Source of the DNA: Mycolicibacterium setense
Lineage (GTDB): Bacteria > Actinomycetota > Actinomycetes > Mycobacteriales > Mycobacteriaceae
Direction of reading: 5' to 3'
Assembly: GCF_000805385.1 (NCBI RefSeq)
Contig: NZ_JTJW01000008.1
Coordinates: 806,001-870,000, forward strand
Length of the DNA: 64,000 bases
Position numbers and translations under genes: made by a program. The notes beneath the pieces are model-generated. The model did not search any database. It saw nothing but the letters and a program-made list of their open reading frames with translations, and was not told where the DNA came from. This document shows, piece by piece, positions 17,703-26,840 of the stretch. Numbering within the stretch: position 1 is the stretch's first letter; every line of letters starts with the position of its first letter.

Positions 17703-18569
17703 ATGCATCAAGTCGAAACCCGCCATAACACTTCGGCCCACGACGCCAAGCCCGATCTGGGACGGTTTGGCGCCTGGACGGGCAATCCGGTCTCCCCACC
17801 GGTGGCTCGAGAAATCGAGAAACTGGGTTACGGCGCTGTATGGGTCAACAGCACCGCACCCAGCGACTTGTCCTGGGTGGATCCCATCTTCGAGCAGACC
17901 ACCACCCTGAAAGCCGCCACTGGCATCGTCAACATCTGGGCCTCGCCCGCCGGCCCGGTCGCTGAGGCATTTCACCGTGTCGACCAAAAATATCCGGGAC
18001 GGTTCCTGCTCGGAATCGGTGCGGGCCACCGCGAGCATGTTTCGCAGTGGGAGAAGCCGTACGACGCGCTCAACAAGTACCTCGACGAACTCGACCGCTA
18101 CGGCGTACCCGCGGACCGCCGCATCCTCGCGGCGCTCGGCGACCGAGTGCTGCAGCTGTCCGCGGCACGCGGTGCGGGGGCGCACCCGTATCTCACCACG
18201 CCGGAACACACCGCCCGGGCACGCGAAGTGATGGGGCCTGCAGCCTTTCTTGCTCCGGAGCACAAGGTGGTGCTGTCATCAGATGCCGGATCGGCCCGAG
18301 CTCTCGGACGCGAAGCCGTCAACCTCTATCTCGGGCTCAACAACTACCTCAACAGCTGGAAACGAATCGGATTCTCTGACAAGGACATCACCAAGCCCGG
18401 TAGTGACGACCTGATCGATGCCGTCATCGCGCACGGCACCGCACCCCAAATCGCCCGACGCCTGCACCAGCACCTCACCGCCGGGGCTGACCACGTCGCC
18501 ATCCAAGTCATCGAAGCGGACAAACTGCTACCCGTACTGACGGCTCTGGCACCGGCGCTGGGACTCTAG
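17703..18569 (+). CDS. LLM-class F420-dependent oxidoreductase
   Basis: A 288-residue luciferase-like oxidoreductase resembling the mycobacterial TIGR03620 group, which is predicted to use F420. LGRFGAWTG near residue 17, LGYGAVWVNSTAPSDLSWVDP near 38-58 and GRFLLGIGAGHREH near 100 fit the barrel core. I chose ATG 17703, with AGAAGG upstream, over an in-frame TTG at 17667. It probably forms an operon with the MarR gene 6 bp downstream, under the palindrome at 17630. Confidence 0.83.
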   Translation: MHQVETRHNTSAHDAKPDLGRFGAWTGNPVSPPVAREIEKLGYGAVWVNSTAPSDLSWVDPIFEQTTTLKAATGIVNIWASPAGPVAEAFHRVDQKYPGRFLLGIGAGHREHVSQWEKPYDALNKYLDELDRYGVPADRRILAALGDRVLQLSAARGAGAHPYLTTPEHTARAREVMGPAAFLAPEHKVVLSSDAGSARALGREAVNLYLGLNNYLNSWKRIGFSDKDITKPGSDDLIDAVIAHGTAPQIARRLHQHLTAGADHVAIQVIEADKLLPVLTALAPALGL

Positions 18570-18575
18570 TCCGCG

Positions 18576-19034
18576 ATGAAATCGTCCGCCAGAAAATCAG
18601 CAGCGGCACCGCCCGAGCGCCTGAAACTGGGCCAGCAGCTGTCATTTGCCCTCTACGGCGCTGCGAACCGCATGGTCCGCCAGCACAAACCGTTTCTGGA
18701 GCCACTGGGCCTGACGTTCCCCCAGTATCTCGTCATATTGGCGCTGCTCGACGGCGCGCCGCTTTCCGTCGGCGCATTGGGTACTCGTCTGGATATGGAT
18801 ACGGGCACGATCACACCACTGGTAAAGCGACTCGAGGCCACCGGATTGGTCACGCGCACCCGAGACCGCGCCGACGAGCGGCGAGTGCTGGTCGACCTGA
18901 CGCCGCGCGGGCGTGCGCTCGAGCCCGACATCCGCGGAATCACCGACCAGATCAAGTCAGCATGCCAGCTCACCGAGACCGGCTTGGACGACCTTCGGCG
19001 CACGCTCGAAGGGCTCGCCCATCCCGCCGAGTAG
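18576..19034 (+). CDS. MarR-family transcriptional regulator
   Basis: A 152-residue winged-helix repressor. The recognition region LSVGALGTRLDMDTGTITPLVKRLEATG and the wing RTRDRADERRVLVDLTPRG lie around residues 63-110. It sits between two oxidoreductase genes that carry matching operator sequence, so it probably controls all three. An oxidant or phenolic ligand is typical of the family, but the actual signal is not known. Confidence 0.9.
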   Translation: MKSSARKSAAAPPERLKLGQQLSFALYGAANRMVRQHKPFLEPLGLTFPQYLVILALLDGAPLSVGALGTRLDMDTGTITPLVKRLEATGLVTRTRDRADERRVLVDLTPRGRALEPDIRGITDQIKSACQLTETGLDDLRRTLEGLAHPAE

Positions 19035-19046
19035 TGACTCGCGCAT

Positions 19047-19053
19047 CTAGACA
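19047..19053 (+). promoter_or_regulatory. CTAGACA half-site before the F420-reductase-like gene
   Basis: The heptamer equals the right arm of the palindrome at 17630-17647 and lies 21 bp before the next start codon. It may be a weaker second binding site for the MarR protein. Confidence 0.35.
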
Positions 19054-19073
19054 TCGAGAAAGGCAACGTCGCA

Positions 19074-19820
19074 ATGAAAATAGGAATCGTAGGTACCGGG
19101 CACATCGGCAAGACGCTGACTCAGAGGTTGGCCGCCGCCGGACACGACGTGAAGGTCGCCAACTCGCGTGGCCCGGAAACGATCGAGCCCGACGTGTTGA
19201 AGTCGGGGGCCCGTCCGGTCGCTGCGGCCGACGCGGTAAAAGACGTCGACGTCGTGATCCTCTCCATCCCGTTCAACCGTCTTCCCGCATTCGCGCCGAC
19301 GCTTGCCGGGGTGCCCGCCGAGACGGTCGTCATCGACACGTCGAACTACTATCCGATGCGGGATTCCCGGATCGAGTCCGTAGAAGCAGGCCAGGTCGAA
19401 AGCCTGTGGGTTGCTGAGCAGCTCGGACGGCCGATCGTCAAGGCGTGGAACGCGATCGGTTCCCATTCGCTCGCAGAGAAGGGCACTCCGGCCGGATCGG
19501 CGGGTCGCATCGCCATCCCGGTCGCCGCCGATAGCGACAGGGAACGCGCCGTGGGCAAATCGCTGGTCGACGACACCGGCTTCGACGGATTCGATGCCGG
19601 AACACTGGCGGAGTCGTGGCGTCAGCAGCCCGGCACTCCGTGCTATTGCACCGATCTGACCAGCGACGAGATGCCGGCTGCGTTAGCGACAGCCGACGCC
19701 GCCAGGTCACCGCGACGCCGCGACATCGCAGTCGCTGCCATCGCGGAACGAGTTGGTGACTCGATGACAAACCCCGACAGCGATTACGGTGTCCGACTGA
19801 ATCGCGTTCTGTTCCTGTGA
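19074..19820 (+). CDS. NADPH-F420 oxidoreductase-like Rossmann protein
   Basis: A 248-residue protein opening with the dinucleotide motif GIVGTGHIGKTL and resembling F420H2:NADP oxidoreductases. The NADP phosphate is probably held by NSRGPE near residue 31. It may supply F420H2 to, or exchange electrons with, the LLM oxidoreductase two genes upstream. True Fno function is uncertain, since many mycobacterial members of this family are uncharacterised. ATG 19074 follows a GAGAAAGG site. Confidence 0.78.
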   Translation: MKIGIVGTGHIGKTLTQRLAAAGHDVKVANSRGPETIEPDVLKSGARPVAAADAVKDVDVVILSIPFNRLPAFAPTLAGVPAETVVIDTSNYYPMRDSRIESVEAGQVESLWVAEQLGRPIVKAWNAIGSHSLAEKGTPAGSAGRIAIPVAADSDRERAVGKSLVDDTGFDGFDAGTLAESWRQQPGTPCYCTDLTSDEMPAALATADAARSPRRRDIAVAAIAERVGDSMTNPDSDYGVRLNRVLFL

Positions 19821-19875
19821 AAATTCAGGCGCATTGAGTAAGTGACGGCACGAAGATCGTCCAGCTGCACTACGG

Positions 19876-20628
19876 TCACCACCCGGCGGCTTGACCGCCG
19901 TCGACGAAATGGTCGCCGCCGGTGATGAAAGAGGCTGCGTCAGAGGCAAGAAACGCCACCATGTTCGAGACCTCTCGCGGCTCGGCGCAGCGATCCATCG
20001 CCGCACCGCTGCCCGCCAGTTTGCGCACATCCTCCATGCCGGAGTTGAGCATCATCGGAGTGGCCACCGGTCCCGGCATCACGCAGTTGACCCGGACTCC
20101 CTTTTTCGCGTACTCGACTGCGGCCGCCCGGGTGAGGCCGCGCACCGCGAATTTGGCTGCGGTGTAGGCGGCATTCGGAACATGCCGGACGTGTGCGAAT
20201 CCCGCCACCGAGGCGATGTTGACAATCGCACCGCCGCCGGCGTCGATCATGCCCGGAATCACCGCCCGCATACCGTAGAACACCCCGTGTTGGTCGACGG
20301 CGATGGTCCTCAGATAGTCGTCTACGGTCAGGTCAGCGGTGTGGACGAATGGACCGGGGACTCCAGCGTTGTTCACGAGGACTGTCACCGGGCCCCACTT
20401 GTTCGTGACGCGGTCGACCACATCAGTCCATTGCTCCGGCTCGGTCACATCCAGATCGAAAAACTCTCCCTCTGCGCCAACCTCTTTGGCTACAGTCCGC
20501 CCCTCTTCTCTCAACACATCGACGATTGCGACTTTCGCGCCGAGTTCGACAAACGTCCGGACGTGCTCGGCACCCATGCCCTGGGCACCTCCGGTGATGA
20601 TCGCGACCTTGCCTGCCAATGTCAGCAC
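19876..20628 (-). CDS. SDR family oxidoreductase
   Basis: A 250-residue classical SDR with TGGAQGMG near residue 13, NNAGVPGP near 87, the serine in IASVAG near 138 and YTAAK near 152. It resembles the 3-alpha/20-beta-hydroxysteroid dehydrogenase group common in mycobacteria. It starts at GTG 20628 after a strong AAAGGAG site. It faces the F420-reductase-like gene, leaving a 55-bp gap, and follows the SRPBCC gene on the same strand. Confidence 0.88.
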   Translation of the reverse strand: MLTLAGKVAIITGGAQGMGAEHVRTFVELGAKVAIVDVLREEGRTVAKEVGAEGEFFDLDVTEPEQWTDVVDRVTNKWGPVTVLVNNAGVPGPFVHTADLTVDDYLRTIAVDQHGVFYGMRAVIPGMIDAGGGAIVNIASVAGFAHVRHVPNAAYTAAKFAVRGLTRAAAVEYAKKGVRVNCVMPGPVATPMMLNSGMEDVRKLAGSGAAMDRCAEPREVSNMVAFLASDAASFITGGDHFVDGGQAAGW

Positions 20629-20694
20629 GAGCTTCTCCTTTGGTCGGTGTGGTCAAGATGTAGGTCCGCAAGGTCGTACACAGCTAGAAGGACG

Positions 20695-21102
20695 TCACGC
20701 CAAGCGGTTCCGGACCGCGGTCAGACCATCGCGATAGGTGGTGGCGACCGACTCCGCGATAAGACTCCCGTGCGCCGGCTCGATGGCGTCGAACTGCCCG
20801 CTCCACTCCATCCGCGCACCACCGCCGTCTATACCCAGCACTTGGATACGTGATCGATAGTCGACCATGCCGAACTGGCTGCCCACTACCGCATAGACGT
20901 AATAGCGCCGGCGATCACAGTGCTCGACAATCTGCTCAGCGACCTCTCCCCCACCCATCAGCGTGCAATGACGCACGCCGTGCACGATCGATGAGGACTC
21001 AATGCCTGGGTGCCATCCGCAGATCGCCGCCGGATCACCTACCAGCGACCAGACGATTTCCGGTGCCGATGCGATGTCGATGCTCTCCTCAACACTGAAC
21101 AA
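20695..21102 (-). CDS. SRPBCC-fold protein (polyketide cyclase/START-like)
   Basis: A 135-residue helix-grip protein: FSVEESIDIASAPEIVWSLVGDP at the N-terminus, the Gly-rich MGGGEVAEQI in the middle and a long C-terminal helix. Such proteins bind hydrophobic ligands in a deep cavity and some act as cyclases. Its start is a TTG preceded by GGGAGGT. It may carry or isomerise a hydrophobic intermediate of the neighbouring enzymes, but its role cannot be read from sequence. Confidence 0.75.
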   Translation of the reverse strand: MFSVEESIDIASAPEIVWSLVGDPAAICGWHPGIESSSIVHGVRHCTLMGGGEVAEQIVEHCDRRRYYVYAVVGSQFGMVDYRSRIQVLGIDGGGARMEWSGQFDAIEPAHGSLIAESVATTYRDGLTAVRNRLA

Positions 21103-21139
21103 CTGGACCTCCCACTAATTCGCGTTACCTCAGTCGGTT

Positions 21140-21628
21140 TCAGGCAAGGAAGCCGGCTTGCGCAATTGCAGGCCGGGGACGAACGCCACACCGGAATGAC
21201 TCTCTTGCTTCGACGGCGCGATCGGGGCGGCCGACCGCGACAAGTGCGTGCTTCTTGAACACCTGCGCAGCAATGGTGGGTTCATAGCTCACCTGAAGCA
21301 GGCGTGTCCTGAACTCCGCCGGACACGCATCTCCCCACACGATCAACTCGGCCGCGCCGTTGTCCATGACGCGTCTGATGAGTTCGCGGGTCCGAGGATC
21401 GCTCGAATAGTAGTGACCGGCGACAGCGATGGCGCAGGGTTGAAACGCGGGAGCACTCGTCGACAACACGGAGTCCAGCTCCGCCGCACCAACACCGAGA
21501 ATGCGTAACGGGCGCACATCGGAACCTTCGTCGACAAGCGCGGTGACGTCCCATCCCGCCATTGCCCGATCGAAGAGCCAGCCGCCGACAACGGTCACGA
21601 GCTCGGCGATGTCGGACGCGACAACCAT
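21140..21628 (-). CDS. hypothetical protein
   Basis: I do not recognise this protein of about 162 residues. It has an alpha/beta look: hydrophobic stretches such as IAELVTVVGGWLFDRA and LRILGVGAA alternate with charged helices, and CAIAVAGHYYSS near residue 68 is distinctive. There is no signal peptide, metal motif or clear DNA-binding helix. ATG 21628 is preferred; a GTG at 21697 would add 23 polar residues. It lies between the SnoaL-like and SRPBCC genes on the same strand and is probably co-transcribed with them. Confidence 0.55.
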   Translation of the reverse strand: MVVASDIAELVTVVGGWLFDRAMAGWDVTALVDEGSDVRPLRILGVGAAELDSVLSTSAPAFQPCAIAVAGHYYSSDPRTRELIRRVMDNGAAELIVWGDACPAEFRTRLLQVSYEPTIAAQVFKKHALVAVGRPDRAVEARESFRCGVRPRPAIAQAGFLA

Positions 21629-21804
21629 CAGTCGATAGCGCTCCCGATCTTCCTCTGCTCCTACACCTTCCGCACGGAAAGGTCCTTGGCGTCGCACGCG
21701 TCAGCCGGCGATCTGGACAGCGCGGCAGCGACATTGGCGAACCGCCTCACGAATCACGGGGTCTCGCGCTCGGTGAGCCGAGCGACCATTCCAGCACATC
21801 AGGC

Positions 21805-22188
21805 TCAGGAAACCCCGGCCGAACCATATCCGGGATCGCCGTCCGCCGGCCAGAAGTACTCCCGCCAAGCCACGATCTTGCCGTCCCGGACCTGATAGGA
21901 ACCCATCACCGGCCAGCTCAACGGAGTGCCTTCCATCACCCAGTGATCAAAGCGCTCCATCAACACAACATCGCCATCGACGGCCAGGTGACGGATCTCG
22001 AGATCTACGACCTTGCCGCGGCCGAAGAACACCTTCATCAAGTCGTAGATCGCCTCGCGCCCAGCTAGTTTCGGCCAGTCAGGGCCGATGTCGAAGGTGG
22101 CGTCGTCAGCGAAATGGCTCATCACTTCGTCGACATCGTTGGTCGCCCACGCGGCAATCTCCGTGCGTACGACATCCTCAGGGCTCAT
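21805..22188 (-). CDS. SnoaL-like / limonene-epoxide hydrolase fold protein
   Basis: A 127-residue NTF2-like protein, the usual size of SnoaL and delta5-3-ketosteroid-isomerase-type proteins. VRTEIAAWATNDVDEVMSHFADDATFD leads, with MERFDHWVM and REYFWPAD later. These folds host isomerases, epoxide hydrolases and cyclases. An in-frame ATG at 22188 was preferred to the start at 22230. It lies directly downstream of the P450 gene, so it may act on a P450-made epoxide or alcohol. Confidence 0.78.
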   Translation of the reverse strand: MSPEDVVRTEIAAWATNDVDEVMSHFADDATFDIGPDWPKLAGREAIYDLMKVFFGRGKVVDLEIRHLAVDGDVVLMERFDHWVMEGTPLSWPVMGSYQVRDGKIVAWREYFWPADGDPGYGSAGVS

Positions 22189-22245
22189 CGACAACTCCGC
22201 CTTTCCTTGCTGTTTCTTCCGGACCCGCACGGCAACGATTCGGCA

Positions 22246-23448
22246 CTACCGCAGAACGACAGGCATGGATTCCCAGCCACGCACGGCCGAGGTTGACGTC
22301 AACGTCGCTTTCGCGAGATCGACGTCCCACTCGGGGAAACGTTTCAGGATCTCCTCCAGGGCGATCCGTCCTTCCAGGCGGGCCAACGCCGAGCCCAGGC
22401 AATAGTGCACACCGCGGCCGAAACCCAGGTGCTGCGGGGAACGGCGATGGATGTCGAAAACATCTCCGTCGGGCGGGAAGTGGCGACGATCGCGATTGGC
22501 CGCGGCGAGCATCAACAGCATCACACTGCCCGCCGGCACCGTCTGTCCGTAATAGCTGACATCCCGCGTGACATATCTGGCCATGTTCGGACCCGACGGC
22601 TCGAAGCGCACGAGTTCTTCAATGGCCTTGGGTATCAGTGAATGATCTTCGGCGAGCTGACGCCGCTGGTCGGGATATTCGGCCAGCACCTTGCCCGCCC
22701 ATCCGATCAGCCGATTGGTCGTTTCGTTTCCTGCGCCGACGACCAGGCTGGCGTAGGCACGGAGTTCGTCGCGTCGCAGTCGCCGGGTGGTACCCGTCTC
22801 GTCGACAAACTCGACGTTGGCCAACTCAGAGATGATGTCGTCCGATGGATGCTCGACACGCCACTCGACGTACTCGGCGAACAGTTCGCCCGCGTCAATC
22901 GCCTCGGGGGCGACCTCCATCGGTTTACCCGCCTCGGTGCGCAGGTTGTCGTCCCACCGTTTGCGGACTTCCTCGAGGTGCTCGTCGGGCATGCCCAGCA
23001 GCATTCCGATCACCCGCATGGGCATCCGAGCGCCCAGATCAGCCACGAAGTCGAACCGCTCGCTGCCGACGAAGGGATCCAGACACTCAGCACAGAATTC
23101 CCGGATCTTGGGTTCGAGGGCGCTGATCTTGCGCGGGGTGAACATCCTGGCCAGTAGCTTGCGGTGGATGTCGTGGATCGGTGGATCCTCGAAAATGATG
23201 AAGCCCGGCGGGATGTCGATGTTCGCCTTGACCGTTTCCAACACGTCACCCCGGGCCGAGCTGAACGTCTCGACGTCGACGGATGCACTGTCGACGTCAG
23301 CGAATCGGCTCAGTGCGTAGAAGTCGTACTCGCTGTTGTAGTACAGCGGCGCTTCTTCCCGGAGACGCGCATACGTCTCGTACGGACTGACATTCAGCGC
23401 GACGTCGTAGGGGTCATAACAGACATCGCTCACAGCTCCAACTGTCAC
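22246..23448 (-). CDS. cytochrome P450
   Basis: A 400-residue soluble bacterial P450. The I-helix oxygen-activation motif is AGAGNETTNR near residue 237, the ExxR is EELVRFEP near 276 and the haem loop FGRGVHYCLG near 343 holds the cysteine ligand. It shares most landmarks with the second P450 at 46925-48127. It probably hydroxylates a hydrophobic substrate, perhaps using the ferredoxin at 37504. It starts at a GTG and is followed 57 bp later by the SnoaL-like gene. Confidence 0.93.
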   Translation of the reverse strand: MTVGAVSDVCYDPYDVALNVSPYETYARLREEAPLYYNSEYDFYALSRFADVDSASVDVETFSSARGDVLETVKANIDIPPGFIIFEDPPIHDIHRKLLARMFTPRKISALEPKIREFCAECLDPFVGSERFDFVADLGARMPMRVIGMLLGMPDEHLEEVRKRWDDNLRTEAGKPMEVAPEAIDAGELFAEYVEWRVEHPSDDIISELANVEFVDETGTTRRLRRDELRAYASLVVGAGNETTNRLIGWAGKVLAEYPDQRRQLAEDHSLIPKAIEELVRFEPSGPNMARYVTRDVSYYGQTVPAGSVMLLMLAAANRDRRHFPPDGDVFDIHRRSPQHLGFGRGVHYCLGSALARLEGRIALEEILKRFPEWDVDLAKATLTSTSAVRGWESMPVVLR

Positions 23449-23516
23449 TGATTCCGCCTCTCAGAACGATTCGTGCCGGTCTGGAAAATTTTGTTGCCGC
23501 AGGTCTTCTACTCGGC

Positions 23517-23996
23517 TCAGGTGCCGCATTCGGGCCCGCCGGAAACGTGGCAGTCAGGAATGATCCAATCGCTCATCGGGTCCTCCGGATTGACGCGTAC
23601 GGAGCCGACCGGGAGTTCGACTGCGCTGCCCGGCTCCAGCTTGAAGGTGTCGGAGATGAACGCCGGCATGGATTTTGACAACCGTTCCAGGACGCCGCCC
23701 TTCCTGGCGCACACAGTTCCGAACTCATCTGGACGAGGCATTGCCTGTGACGTCGGCCAGATCGAGTTGCACAGATCTTGAGCGCTCCGGATGTGGTAGG
23801 GCACTTCGTCAGCGAACGCGTTTGGCGCCAACCCAATTCCAGTACACATCATTCCGAGACAGGCACTTGCGGCAACGATTCCGCGGGCCCAGTCGGTGCG
23901 CCTGTTCGTGGCTTTGCCAGCGGCGTTCGCAGCTTCGACATGTTTGATGGCTGGTCCGGTCACCAGGACGACACCACGTTGCGCGTTTCTTGTCAT
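23517..23996 (-). CDS. secreted hypothetical protein
   Basis: A 159-residue protein with a long basic N-terminus, a hydrophobic segment (IVAASACLGMMCTGIGLA, about residues 40-57) and a likely signal-peptidase site after NAFA near 61. The mature part is about 95 residues with four cysteines that could form disulphides. I do not recognise the family. The ATG follows AGGAG. It stands between the amidohydrolase and P450 genes on the same strand, which suggests a role at the cell envelope in the same process. Confidence 0.6.
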   Translation of the reverse strand: MTRNAQRGVVLVTGPAIKHVEAANAAGKATNRRTDWARGIVAASACLGMMCTGIGLAPNAFADEVPYHIRSAQDLCNSIWPTSQAMPRPDEFGTVCARKGGVLERLSKSMPAFISDTFKLEPGSAVELPVGSVRVNPEDPMSDWIIPDCHVSGGPECGT

Positions 23997-24034
23997 GGCT
24001 CCTCATCGGTTGTTCGTCGGACCGCCTGTGGTCG

Positions 24035-25348
24035 TTATTGCAGCGCCAGCTCCCGGTGCAGGACACGGGGTTCCGACGATCCGTCGGCCGCGACCGCACC
24101 CGTCCGGTCGATGACGAAGACACCGTCGCGGATGACCGCTTTGAGTGCCTCCGCCGGGCGGGACAACAACGAAAGATCGGCGAGCGGGTCGCCATCGACG
24201 ATGATGAGGTCGGCCAGGGCACCCGGCTCGATCACACCCACCCGCTCCGGTTCGTCGGCCAGGAACTGGCCGGCGTTGCGAGTACCCCAGCTCAGCACGT
24301 CGGCCGGCGATAGCCCATCGATCGCTCCGTAGTAGGCGAATTCGCGACCGTAGTTTCCGACCTGGTGGTCGAGTGGATCGTCGTCGAGCAGATCGCGGAA
24401 GATGCCGCTGTAGTCGTCGCCGATCAGGATCCGGACCCCGGCTGCCTGCGCGATCGGCAGCATTGCTCGGGTGTGCTCGTATTGCTCTGGCGTCACCCCG
24501 AATTCGGCGGCGTAACCGAGTTCGAGCAGGCTCCACGGGTAGATGAGGCTGGGCACCCAGAAGGTTCCCGCCTCGACCATCGCCGCGATGACTTCCTCAT
24601 CGACCTCGTCGCCGTGGTCGATCAGATCAAGTCCGAGCTCGATGCACTCCAACATCATCGCCTTGTCGGAAACGTGGGCACGTACCTTCGCGCCCCGCTC
24701 ATGAGCGGTGTTGATGATGGTGGCGATCTCGTCGCGGGACATGTTGCGTGTCGTGCGGTGCAGCTGGCCGTGGCCGGCACTGGCGAAGATCTTGATCGTC
24801 TCGACACCACGATTGATCTCTTCGCGCACCAGCGAACGCATGGCGTCGGGACCGTCGGCGCAGACGTCGGTTCCCGGTGTCTCGTACCGCTTCCACCAGC
24901 GCCCACTGTTGTTCATGTCGCCGGTGGTGCCGAGATGGTGCCCGCAGGCACGAATCCGCGGTCCGGGGATGATGTCCTCAGCGATCGCCATCTTGAGCTG
25001 CGCGTCGATGTCGTGCGCGCACGAGGCCCCGGAGTAGCCGGTGAACCCGCTCTCCAGCAGCACGCGGCAGGTGCGCACGCCGATCGCCATCATGACTCCG
25101 GGCGGCAATTCCTTTCCGGGCCGTTCGGTGGCGGCGATCGCGATGCTGAACTTGTAGAAGTCAGGATGCAGATGTGAGGTGATCAGGCCGGGCAGCAACG
25201 TCATTCCGGCGACATCTATCGCCCCATCGGGAACCGGTCCGGAATGCGGATGGATGGCGGAAACCTGATTCCCTTCGACGGCAACCGTGTGGCGGCCGGG
25301 CAGCATGGTCCGGCCATCGAACACTCTGGCGTTGGCGAGTACCGGCAT
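24035..25348 (-). CDS. amidohydrolase family protein (imidazolonepropionase/prolidase-like)
   Basis: A 437-residue metal-dependent hydrolase with the small beta-sandwich and TIM barrel typical of the family. The metal pair comes from SHLHPD near residue 60. KIFASAGH near 185, AHVSD near 222, IDHGDE near 240 and the catalytic Asp in IGDDYSG near 315 follow in order. Natural substrates are usually cyclic amides or peptides. Here it sits among ring-modifying genes and may open a lactam or lactone. The start follows GGAGGGA. Confidence 0.85.
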   Translation of the reverse strand: MPVLANARVFDGRTMLPGRHTVAVEGNQVSAIHPHSGPVPDGAIDVAGMTLLPGLITSHLHPDFYKFSIAIAATERPGKELPPGVMMAIGVRTCRVLLESGFTGYSGASCAHDIDAQLKMAIAEDIIPGPRIRACGHHLGTTGDMNNSGRWWKRYETPGTDVCADGPDAMRSLVREEINRGVETIKIFASAGHGQLHRTTRNMSRDEIATIINTAHERGAKVRAHVSDKAMMLECIELGLDLIDHGDEVDEEVIAAMVEAGTFWVPSLIYPWSLLELGYAAEFGVTPEQYEHTRAMLPIAQAAGVRILIGDDYSGIFRDLLDDDPLDHQVGNYGREFAYYGAIDGLSPADVLSWGTRNAGQFLADEPERVGVIEPGALADLIIVDGDPLADLSLLSRPAEALKAVIRDGVFVIDRTGAVAADGSSEPRVLHRELALQ

Positions 25349-25379
25349 TTATCGTCCCTCCGTAGATGTTTCGGCCGCG

Positions 25380-25922
25380 TCAGAACGTGACGACCGGTTC
25401 ACTGCCGTCCCACATCTGCGCCGCGGCCCGCATGGCGGCGAAACCCGCGTCGCGCTCCGCACTCGGCTCGAGCAGTTCGACCATGAAGCCGAGCGTGGAA
25501 GAGGTGTCGACCCAGCACGTGCGGATGCCATCGAGCTTGCCCTCGAATGCCAGTTGCGCGCCCGCCTCGATGTAGGTGTCGCGCTCGGCTTCGTAGTCAT
25601 TGCAGTACAGGGCCATATGGTGTAACCCGAAGTCGCCGTCGCCGAAGAGATCCCGGAAGACGCCGGGCTCGTCGTTGTCCTGGCAGACCAGTTCGATCTG
25701 CAGGTCACCGGCGTAGGCGATGGCCGCCTGAACCTTCGGGAAGTCGGCCGGCGTACCCCGGTGTCTCCCATCGGTGAAGTCGACCCCGTCGAACCAGAAG
25801 AACGGTCCCACACCGGCGTTGCGCACCCAGGAATCGATGGCGCTCTGAAGATCGGGGACAGTCCAGCACATCTGCATGAAGTTTCGGTTGGGGAACGGCG
25901 CGGGGAAGGGTGTTGCCGCCAT
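25380..25922 (-). CDS. VOC (glyoxalase/dioxygenase) superfamily protein
   Basis: A 180-residue vicinal-oxygen-chelate protein with two beta-alpha-beta-beta-beta modules. Candidate metal ligands include the histidines of LHHMALY near residue 100 and the glutamate of FMVELLEP near 148. Members are extradiol dioxygenases, epimerases or lyases. Methylmalonyl-CoA epimerase belongs here too, but there is not enough to assign it. ATG 25922 follows GGAGAGAG. It lies tightly between the amidohydrolase and PhyH genes. Confidence 0.8.
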   Translation of the reverse strand: MAATPFPAPFPNRNFMQMCWTVPDLQSAIDSWVRNAGVGPFFWFDGVDFTDGRHRGTPADFPKVQAAIAYAGDLQIELVCQDNDEPGVFRDLFGDGDFGLHHMALYCNDYEAERDTYIEAGAQLAFEGKLDGIRTCWVDTSSTLGFMVELLEPSAERDAGFAAMRAAAQMWDGSEPVVTF

Positions 25923-25949
25923 GGGCTGCTCTCTCCTTGACTCTGTGCC

Positions 25950-26804
25950 TCAGCCGATCAGCGGAAAGCGCTCGTCATCGAGCGGCTGCCATTGCGTCAT
26001 CTGGCTGGAATCGAAGTTGGGTGTGGCGGATCCGTTCCAGCACACGTCGGCGGGTTGAGCGACCAGCAGGTAAGCCCAACGTGGCCGATCCATCGCGTTC
26101 ACGCCCGCACCGTGGATCGTGAGGTGCGTATGGACCGAGATGTCACCGAGCTCGTAGGTCAGCTGTTGGCTCATCTCCAGATCGCGAAGCTCGGGAAACG
26201 CATCCAGAGCGTCTCCGGCACCGTAGGTGGTGTAATCGCCCATCACCCCGGCACGGTGCGATCCGTTCACGAACGACATCGTCCCGGCTTCAGGCCCGTA
26301 TGCCTCCAACGGGAACCAGAACGTCATGCCCCCGGACCGGTCGACGGAGAAGGTGATGAAATCCTGGTGAAAGGCGGTCGGACCGTTCCCACCGTGGCGA
26401 GCAGCCTTGGTGCTGGGCAGTTTTGGCGCGAAGAAGTCCGCGTAGTACCGCGTGCCCACAACCGTGCCGTCGGGAGCGCGCCGCCGTTGCAGCAGGCTTG
26501 CGCTCTTGCCGACTTCATCGATCAACGGTCGCATCACCGGGTTCGTCAGGCCGGCGCTCTGTCCGACGTTGAAGTAGGCCAGCGCGCCTTGCTCCTCACC
26601 GTCGGTGTCGGTCGGCGCCTCGGCCTGCAGTGGGTTGCTGTCCGCATCGTCGCCCATCTTGTCGCGCGCGATCGCGAGCATCCCGCGGACCACGTCAGGA
26701 TCCACGAAGCCTTTCAGCTGCACCCAACCGAATTCATGCAAATGGTCGACTTCCTCATCGGTCACCGACCGGCACGGTGACGTCACAGCCGTTGGCTCTC
26801 CCAC
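25950..26804 (-). CDS. phytanoyl-CoA dioxygenase (PhyH) family protein
   Basis: A 284-residue Fe(II)/2-oxoglutarate oxygenase. The metal triad is HQD in AFHQDFITF near residue 145 and the histidine in LTIHGAGVN near 227, with RPRWAY about 12 residues later as the likely 2-oxoglutarate arginine. It would hydroxylate an aliphatic or alicyclic carbon. It lies between the VOC protein and the promoter-sharing amidohydrolase, in one minus-strand run from 28208 down to 20.7 kb. The start is a GTG. Confidence 0.83.
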   Translation of the reverse strand: MGEPTAVTSPCRSVTDEEVDHLHEFGWVQLKGFVDPDVVRGMLAIARDKMGDDADSNPLQAEAPTDTDGEEQGALAYFNVGQSAGLTNPVMRPLIDEVGKSASLLQRRRAPDGTVVGTRYYADFFAPKLPSTKAARHGGNGPTAFHQDFITFSVDRSGGMTFWFPLEAYGPEAGTMSFVNGSHRAGVMGDYTTYGAGDALDAFPELRDLEMSQQLTYELGDISVHTHLTIHGAGVNAMDRPRWAYLLVAQPADVCWNGSATPNFDSSQMTQWQPLDDERFPLIG

Positions 26805-26840
26805 GATTTCGATGTCTCCTCGTCGCTGTCGACAGATCGG

